This document shows, one piece after another, positions 31,735 to 36,609 of a DNA stretch of 36,609 nucleotides. Numbering within the stretch: the stretch's first letter is position 1; the number at the start of each line of letters is the position of its first letter. The notes under the pieces were generated by a model. The model was not told the origin of the DNA. It saw nothing but the letters and a program-made list of their open reading frames with translations, and ran no database searches. Source of the stretch: an uncultured Acidobacteriota bacterium (GTDB lineage Bacteria; Acidobacteriota; Thermoanaerobaculia; Gp7-AA8); contig CALMZP010000148.1 in assembly GCA_937870635.1 (NCBI GenBank), positions 1 to 36,609 of the forward strand, read 5' to 3'. Both the position numbers and the translations under genes were made by a program.

Positions 31735-33054
31735 CTAACGCTCCATGGGCACGATGACCCCTTCCTCCTCTCCCTGCATGGTCAGCCGGAGCTTGGAGGA
31801 TTGGAGGGGGACGGCTTCGAGCTGAGCGGGGACGGCCAGCTCCTTGCCGCTGCCGGCCATGCGCTGCATCTCCTCGCCTTTCGGCCAGAGGCGAGTATCG
31901 ATGGAGCGGATCGCTTCGTTGTAGCGCTCGACCGTGGTGGCGAGAGCGTTGCCGACCTTGCTGATGTACTCCATCACCTTCACGAAGCGGTTGAAGAGGT
32001 CGACGCCCGCGTCGTGCATCTTCCGGGCGTTCTCTTCGGTTTTTTCCGCGTGCCATCCGGCGTTCACGGCGCGCAGGAGCGGCATGAGGATCATCGGCGT
32101 CGCGACGTAGACCTTGCGCTGGACGGCGTAGTCGAAGAGGTCGGCGTCGTTCGGGATGAACTGCTCGCCGGGCACGAACATGACCATGAAGTCGAGGCTC
32201 TCACCGATCGCGCCCTGGTAGTCCTTGCGGCTCAGAGTGTCGATGTGGCGGCGCATGTTGCGGGCGTGAGAGGCCAGGAGAGTCTTGCGCTGTTCTTCGT
32301 CGGTCACCTGCGCGGCTGCAGCGTAATCACCGGTCGGCGCCTTCGAGTCGACGGCGATGACGCGGTTGTTCGGGAGGCGGACGATCATGTCCGGGCGAAG
32401 ACGGCGGCCATCATCCCCTTCGATCGTTTCCTGCACGGAAAAGTCGCAGTACTCGGTCATGCCGGCCAGCTCGACGCAGCGGCGCAGCGAGATCTCGCCC
32501 CACGAGCCGCGGAAGACCGGCGACTGGAGCGCGTTGGCGAGGCGCGAGGTTTCGCGCTGGGCCGATTCCTGGACGGAGAAGAGAGCACGGATCTGCTCCT
32601 GCAGTCCGCCGTAGCTCTCCTTGCGAGCGGCCTCGCTGTGGATCAGCTCTCCGCGGTAGCTCTCGACCATGACGCGCAGAGGCGCGAGGAGAGCCTCGAT
32701 CTCCACTCTCTTCGTCTCGAGCGAGCCCTCCACCTGCTGCTTGTTCATCTGCACCAGGGTTTCAGAGACCTGCGAGAACGCGCGCTGAGCGAGCGCGGCG
32801 AAGGTCTCCTCGATCTGCTTATGGTTGGCGAGGAGCTTGTCGGTTTCGGAGGCGCGGGTCTCGGCGACCGCCTGGGCCCTCTGCGCCGCTTCGACGCGGC
32901 GCCGCATCTCGGCCACTTCGGCATCGATCCGGCGGCGCTCACCCTGGGCGAGGTCACGCTCGGCGTTCGCCCGCGCGACTCGTGCCCCGGCGGCCACCCA
33001 CCCCACCACCAGCCCCGCCCCCACCGCCACCACCGCGGCCAGGATCGTTGTCAT
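31735..33054 (-). CDS. rmuC: DNA recombination protein RmuC
   Basis: The 439-residue protein has an N-terminal membrane anchor (ILAAVVAVGAGLVVGWVAAG), a long coiled coil (about 28-190, with LAQGERRRIDAEVAEMRRRV) and the RmuC nuclease-like domain with RGSWGEISLRRCVELAGM, RPDMIVRLPNNRVIAVDSKA and FVPGEQFIPNDADL. The VIAVDSK core fits the PD-(D/E)XK fold. Family members limit DNA rearrangements between inverted repeats, which is notable in a window so rich in them, although proximity alone proves nothing. ATG 33054 is preferred over TTG 33057. Confidence 0.94.
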   Translation of the reverse strand: MTTILAAVVAVGAGLVVGWVAAGARVARANAERDLAQGERRRIDAEVAEMRRRVEAAQRAQAVAETRASETDKLLANHKQIEETFAALAQRAFSQVSETLVQMNKQQVEGSLETKRVEIEALLAPLRVMVESYRGELIHSEAARKESYGGLQEQIRALFSVQESAQRETSRLANALQSPVFRGSWGEISLRRCVELAGMTEYCDFSVQETIEGDDGRRLRPDMIVRLPNNRVIAVDSKAPTGDYAAAAQVTDEEQRKTLLASHARNMRRHIDTLSRKDYQGAIGESLDFMVMFVPGEQFIPNDADLFDYAVQRKVYVATPMILMPLLRAVNAGWHAEKTEENARKMHDAGVDLFNRFVKVMEYISKVGNALATTVERYNEAIRSIDTRLWPKGEEMQRMAGSGKELAVPAQLEAVPLQSSKLRLTMQGEEEGVIVPMER

Positions 33055-33140
33055 CAAAGGATGATGGAGTCAGGCGGCGAACGGGTCAAGCATGAAACGC
33101 GCTCGTGCGAGGCCGGGGGCCGTGACTCTACGAATTGTGG

Positions 33141-33232
33141 AGTCATCCCGAGCGCGGCGAGTGCAGCCGCGGGCGATCCCGCCCGCTGCTACGGGCACAG
33201 AAGGACGCGGGCGAGATCGCCGCGGCTCCACG
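33141..33232. repeat. Composite repeat: GTCATCCC fragment plus two GCGGGCGA palindromes
   Basis: A partial GTCATCCCGAGCG element is joined to GCCGCGGGCGATCCCGCCCG and then, after about 30 bases, GCGGGCGAGATCGCCGCGG. It reaches the stop codon of the DUF3617-like gene. Elements of two families have become nested or fused here. Confidence 0.75.
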
Positions 33233-33628
33233 TCAGGGCTTCGGGCAGTTGCCGAGCCGCTTGCCGGCGACAGTCGTGCCGTTGGAGCTCTTCGACTCGT
33301 ACCGGTCGCCGAAATAGCTCGTCGTGCTCGACACTTCCGTCTTGCCGCACACGAGCGCAACGGTCGCCGTGACGTCCTCGAGCTTGACGCTCTTCACCAG
33401 GCAGCGGCCCTTCGTGTTCGACGCGGTCGACTCCTCGAGATACTTCCGCAGCCCAGCCTCATCCCCGTTCATCGCCTTCGCCTCGGCCGCACCGATGCAA
33501 TACTTCGAGACCATCGGCTTGCCGGTCGCCATGGTGAGAGTGGTCTCCCACTGTCCGGCCTGCACGCGGTCCGCGGCATGGACGGCAAACGTGGCGAACG
33601 ACAAAAGGATCACGGCAAAAGTTTTCAT
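33233..33628 (-). CDS. Exported DUF3617-like protein
   Basis: The 131-residue protein has a signal peptide (MKTFAVILLSFATFAVHAAD), then the typical DUF3617 opening VQAGQWETTLTM, a paired-cysteine layout (YCIGAAEA; GRCLVKSV; LVCGKTE; GNCPKP) and an SNGTTVAGKRLGNC ending. Function is unknown, in the periplasm. ATG 33628 gives the best signal peptide. The stop codon abuts a composite repeat. Confidence 0.78.
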   Translation of the reverse strand: MKTFAVILLSFATFAVHAADRVQAGQWETTLTMATGKPMVSKYCIGAAEAKAMNGDEAGLRKYLEESTASNTKGRCLVKSVKLEDVTATVALVCGKTEVSSTTSYFGDRYESKSSNGTTVAGKRLGNCPKP

Positions 33629-33646
33629 CGGTTCCGGCATTCTACT

Positions 33647-33699
33647 GGAGTGCGGCAGCTCGCTGCCGCGTGGTGACAAGGCAGCAGGCTGCCTCACCC
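33647..33699. repeat. GGAGTGCGGCAGC palindromic repeat, copy 2
   Basis: GGAGTGCGGCAGCTCGCTGC and a following GGCAGCAGGCTGCC palindrome form a shortened copy of the element at 22847-22935. It lies between two minus-strand genes and starts about 20 bases upstream of the DUF3617-like start codon. Confidence 0.85.
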
Positions 33700-33700
33700 T

Positions 33701-34459
33701 TCACTTCCAGCCCCATTTTTCGAAAATCGCGCGCCCTTCCGCGGATTCGAGAAACGCGACGAAATCCTTTGCCTTCGCGCTGCCGCTCCCGCGTTTCGTC
33801 AACGCAACGCCGCAGTCGCGCCAGATCCGGAGGTCTGGCTCGATCTGCACCTGGTCTGCGATCGACTGGTTCGCCACTTCCCAGATGTTGTAGATGAGCC
33901 ATGCGTCGATCGAAGAGTCTTTCGTCCATCGTTCCTTTGCTTCCCCGCTGTTCGGAGCGAATTCGACGATGTTCGACCGGAACGAGCGGATCGCGTTGAC
34001 GTCGCCGAGGCGGCCGAGGATGTCTTCCCACAGGCCGATCTGGCCGGCGCCCTCCACCACCATGACACGCGCTCCCGGCTTCATCAGATCGCGGATGCCG
34101 GTGATGTTCTTCGGATTTCCCGGACGTACGAGGAGCGTTGCGGGACGGATGTAGATCGGACGGACCGTTCCTTCGAGAATCGTCCCTTTCATCGCCCGGA
34201 TGAAGGACGTCATCATGTTTTCCGATCCGCTGTAGATGACGTCAGCATCCTTCTTTGCCTTCGCCAGCCATTTGTCGTTCGGCCCCGCGGTGACATCAAC
34301 GCGGACGCCGGTCTTCTCCTCGAAGGCCTTCGCCGCATCCTTCATCGCCGGCGCCGGACCACCAGGTCCGTACACGCGGACGACTTCAGCGGCACGTCCG
34401 GTGACCACGATGAAAAACAGAATGAAGAGGGAGACAGAGAACGGCCGAATGAGACGCAT
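33701..34459 (-). CDS. AcfC-like extracellular solute-binding protein
   Basis: The 252-residue protein has a signal peptide (FSVSLFILFFIVVTGRAA) and the AcfC-family pattern VRVYGPGGPAPAMKDAAKAF, VTAGPNDKWLAKAKKDADVI, YSGSENMMTSFI and VVEGAGQIGLWEDILGR. It belongs to the type 2 periplasmic binding fold that carries oxyanions such as molybdate or sulfate in related proteins. The ligand here is unknown and no ABC permease is adjacent. ATG 34459 is supported by AAGGAG 8 bases upstream; an upstream GTG exists at 34468. Confidence 0.85.
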   Translation of the reverse strand: MRLIRPFSVSLFILFFIVVTGRAAEVVRVYGPGGPAPAMKDAAKAFEEKTGVRVDVTAGPNDKWLAKAKKDADVIYSGSENMMTSFIRAMKGTILEGTVRPIYIRPATLLVRPGNPKNITGIRDLMKPGARVMVVEGAGQIGLWEDILGRLGDVNAIRSFRSNIVEFAPNSGEAKERWTKDSSIDAWLIYNIWEVANQSIADQVQIEPDLRIWRDCGVALTKRGSGSAKAKDFVAFLESAEGRAIFEKWGWK

Positions 34460-34531
34460 GGACAACACTCCTTCGTCCGGGAATCAAGCAAGCAGAGTGC
34501 CGCCGTTCGTTTGGAATGAAGCGTCGCCGTC

Positions 34532-35224
34532 TTACGCTTCGACGGCTCGTTTCAGCGCCGCGCGCGCCAGAAGCCGCGTCGAATCGAGCGGCGGCAGCGG
34601 CGAATTCGCATCGTTCATGATCAGCGGGATCTCGGTGCAGCCGAGGATGACGGCGTCGCAGCCTTCGTTCTTCAGCCGGGTGATGACTCGCTGGAAGTAC
34701 CCAACGGCTTCGGGCTTGAAGAGGCCGTATACGAGCTCATCAAAGATGATCCGGTTGATCTCTTCCCGCTCCGCCGCCTCCGGCCTGATGAAATCGACGC
34801 CATGAGCTTCGAGAGCTTTCGGATACACATCGCTCTCAACCAGATAGCGCGTCCCGGTCAACGCCAGCCGCCTGAACCCTCTCTCCTTCGCCTCCCCCGC
34901 CACGACCTCGGCTATGTGCAGCCAGGGCCGAGGGAGCCGGTCATTGATGAAGGGCAGCGCCTGATGGATCGTGTTGTCCGGACAGATCAGAAAGTCTGCG
35001 CCGATCGACGCCAATCTTTCCGCCGAGTCGAGCATGAGCTGAGCGGCGCCCCGCCAGTCGTCGCGGTCGATGTATTTCATGTACTTTCCCAGCGAATGCG
35101 TGTGCATCGACACCTCGGGGTGATCATGAGGGCCGAGGAGTGTCGCGCCCTCGATGCAGATGGTGCGATAGCAGAGCGCGGCGCCCTCCGCGGAACAGGC
35201 GACGATTCCGATGTGCTGAGTCAT
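34532..35224 (-). CDS. Aspartate/glutamate racemase family protein
   Basis: The 230-residue cofactor-free racemase-type enzyme has both expected cysteines, in FLICPDNTIH and VILGCTEIPLIMND, plus the N-terminal GIVACSAEGAALCYRTI and the substrate loop LTGTRYLVESDVYPKALEAH. It probably interconverts D- and L-amino acids. It is transcribed with the AcfC-like gene on the same strand, 73 bases upstream, but the gap makes operon status uncertain. Confidence 0.88.
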   Translation of the reverse strand: MTQHIGIVACSAEGAALCYRTICIEGATLLGPHDHPEVSMHTHSLGKYMKYIDRDDWRGAAQLMLDSAERLASIGADFLICPDNTIHQALPFINDRLPRPWLHIAEVVAGEAKERGFRRLALTGTRYLVESDVYPKALEAHGVDFIRPEAAEREEINRIIFDELVYGLFKPEAVGYFQRVITRLKNEGCDAVILGCTEIPLIMNDANSPLPPLDSTRLLARAALKRAVEA

Positions 35225-35251
35225 GGAGAGATGTTAACCATGCCGAGTCTG

Positions 35252-35324
35252 GTGGAGCGCGGGCGACCTCGCCCGCGCCCCCTTACGGTCGAACCCGGCG
35301 CGGGCGGGGTCGCCCGCGCTCCAC
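35252..35324. repeat. GCGGGCGA palindromic element, full inverted copy
   Basis: GTGGAGCGCGGGCGACCTCG at 35252 faces CGGGGTCGCCCGCGCTCCAC ending at 35324. Each arm is itself palindromic, giving a nested hairpin of 73 bases. This is the most complete copy in the window and the best guide to the boundaries of the family (GTGGAGC to GCTCCAC). It lies between the divergent racemase and porin genes. Confidence 0.9.
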
Positions 35325-35414
35325 CAGCCACTGTAAGAATTCGGGAACCACGGCGTCATCTCTCCGCGGAACCTCCCACGGAGGCGGCCGCGAGGCAGTA
35401 GGATTCCGACTGGC

Positions 35415-36497
35415 ATGCCTCGCCTTTCGCCCCTCCCCCGGCTCGCTGCCGGCCTGATCGTGCTCTTTCTGAGCCCCCCGGCCGCTGCGCAGAACGCACC
35501 CGAGTGGTTCTCGAAGGTGTCGATCCATGGCTACGTGAACCAGGCGTACGCCGTCAGCGACGAGCATCAGATCTTCGGGATACCGACCGAAGGGACGACC
35601 GATTACCGCGATCTCGCGCTGCAGTTCCGGTTCGACCAGGATCGACGCAACGCGTTCGTCCTTCAGCTTCGCCAGGAGCGGCTTGGCGAGAGCCCGCGGC
35701 AGAGCGAAGACGTGGAACTGGACTGGGCGTTCTACCAGCGCAACGTCTCCGACCGCTTTGCCTTCAAGCTCGGCCGCATTCCCCTTCCCCTGGGCATCTT
35801 CAACGAGGCGGGCGGCGCGGCGGCTACGTCGCCGTTCTTCCGGCCTCCGAACGAGTTCTACGAGCGCCAGTACACGAGCAAGACGCTCGACGGAGCGCTC
35901 GCGACGGTTTCATTCGGAAAAGCCGGCGGCTGGAGTTTCGACGTCGACGGCTACTTCGGACAGTGGGCGCTCGATCAGTGGGAGAGCGGCCAGTCGGCGG
36001 ACGCGCGAAACGCGTGGGGCGGACAGGTGTGGGCGAACTCGCCGCGGACCGGAGTCCGGTTCGGCGGCGGCGCTTACCGATGCACGGTGGAACCCGGCTA
36101 CAAAGCCGCGGTCGATTACCTGATGCTGCATGGCTCGATCGAGGCGGATTTCGATCGCGTGCTGCTCGCGACCGAATATCTGACCGGCGATCTGGCCGAG
36201 TACGGGCGCTATCGCGCGTGGTACGGGCAGGTCGGCTACCGGTTCACTCCGCGGTTGAGCGTCCACGCGCGCGGCGCGGTGGCGCGGATCCATCTGCCGA
36301 TCAACGGCCACACGCTGGATGCGCCGCTCAGCGACGACGTCGGGCTGTCGATCAATTACGCGTTCCACCCGTCGCTGCTGCTGAAGGTCGAAGGCCACAC
36401 GAACGAGGGGCTGATGCGCGAGGACCGCCCCCGCAACCTGTACGCCTCCCCGGCAGAAACGAGATACTTCATCGCGAGCGTGGTGGCGAGCTTCTGA
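35415..36497 (+). CDS. Porin-like outer-membrane beta-barrel protein
   Basis: The 360-residue protein has a signal peptide (LPRLAAGLIVLFLSPPAAAQ) and then alternating amphipathic strands of a beta-barrel (VSIHGYVNQAYAV, LALQFRFDQDRRNAFVLQLR, FAFKLGRIPLPLGIF). It ends in the outer-membrane signal ASVVASF with a terminal phenylalanine. The LGRIPLPLGIFNE motif resembles phosphate-selective or diffuse porin families. The substrate is unknown. ATG 35415 lies close to the preceding palindromic repeat. Confidence 0.85.
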   Translation: MPRLSPLPRLAAGLIVLFLSPPAAAQNAPEWFSKVSIHGYVNQAYAVSDEHQIFGIPTEGTTDYRDLALQFRFDQDRRNAFVLQLRQERLGESPRQSEDVELDWAFYQRNVSDRFAFKLGRIPLPLGIFNEAGGAAATSPFFRPPNEFYERQYTSKTLDGALATVSFGKAGGWSFDVDGYFGQWALDQWESGQSADARNAWGGQVWANSPRTGVRFGGGAYRCTVEPGYKAAVDYLMLHGSIEADFDRVLLATEYLTGDLAEYGRYRAWYGQVGYRFTPRLSVHARGAVARIHLPINGHTLDAPLSDDVGLSINYAFHPSLLLKVEGHTNEGLMREDRPRNLYASPAETRYFIASVVASF

Positions 36498-36530
36498 TTG
36501 AGGCGCAGCACTACACTAGTGCCGCGTCGA

Positions 36531-36609
36531 ATGTTCCGCGCCCTCGTTCTCGCCGCCGTCATCCTCTTCCCCGCCATTCAGAGTTCGGCGGGCGAGATCG
36601 CCCGCGGCT
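36531..36609 (+). CDS. Start of an exported protein, cut by the window end
   Basis: From ATG 36531 (or GTG 36520 in the same frame) a signal peptide MFRALVLAAVILFPAIQSSA is encoded, with cleavage likely after SSA. The sequence then enters a GCGGGCGAGATCGCCCGCGG palindrome at 36588-36609 and leaves the window. Either the gene continues through the element or it is truncated by it, as happened to fpg. Confidence 0.5.
   Translation, partial: MFRALVLAAVILFPAIQSSAGEIARG
36588..36609. repeat. GCGGGCGA palindromic element at the window end
   Basis: GGCGGGCGAGATCGCCCGCG at the right edge, within the reading frame of the new exported protein. Confidence 0.8.

Noticed and set aside
31801-33372. Large plus-strand frame of 523 codons
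   Set aside because: Antisense to rmuC, which has clear family motifs.

Overview
The window is 36.6 kb of GC-rich bacterial chromosome with dense, mostly intact genes. A TonB-like protein, a beta-barrel porin-like protein and many Sec signal peptides point to a diderm (Gram-negative) cell. The gene mix (PilT-type ATPase, DUF2330, DUF3618, AcfC-like binding protein, SulP permease) and the many dispersed palindromic repeats resemble soil or sediment Acidobacteriota, but no marker here settles the phylum. That assignment is inference with modest confidence.

Layout. 1-316: inverted heptamer arrays enclosing a second inverted repeat. 317-4552: a response regulator with an ATPase domain, an RnfD-like/DUF2330 fused frame, a winged-helix/FHA protein and a small hypothetical gene. 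4599-9760: a serine hydrolase, transketolase, a three-gene operon (DUF2378-like protein, cyclic-nucleotide-binding protein, bacterioferritin), and facing it a peroxiredoxin whose peroxidatic cysteine codon is UGA, very probably selenocysteine. 9778-13367: a decayed M16 peptidase between repeats, a GNAT acetyltransferase, a DMT transporter and a SulP permease. 13382-18241: a TonB-like protein diverging from a PilT-like ATPase, a gamma-glutamyltransferase carrying a repeat-derived insertion, and two small stress-type proteins. 18373-25607: ribosomal protein S1, an unexplained terminated transcript, a three-repeat surface protein, a DUF3618 protein, a 20-residue basic micro-protein, an M3 oligopeptidase and an M23 peptidase. 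25631-31492: a truncated fpg and a trp operon on the minus strand, trpG-D-C-F-B-A plus a lipoprotein, with translational coupling at most junctions and no trpE. 31735-36609: RmuC, a DUF3617-like protein, an AcfC-like binding protein, an Asp/Glu racemase, a porin and the start of one more exported protein.

The strongest single gene-level finding is the selenocysteine peroxiredoxin, with a bacterial SECIS-like hairpin right after the UGA. The strongest genome-level theme is repeats. At least four different heptanucleotides (ACCGTTA, TTTTGGA, GAAGGAT, AATGTTS) each form head-to-head tandem arrays that would fold into long hairpins, and at least four further palindromic families occupy gene ends. 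Several repeat copies sit exactly at gene truncations (fpg, M16 peptidase), inside a coding region (ggt) or at operon breaks (trpF/trpB, upstream of trpG). The trp operon is also odd because trpG has no ATG, GTG or TTG upstream of its conserved N-terminus.
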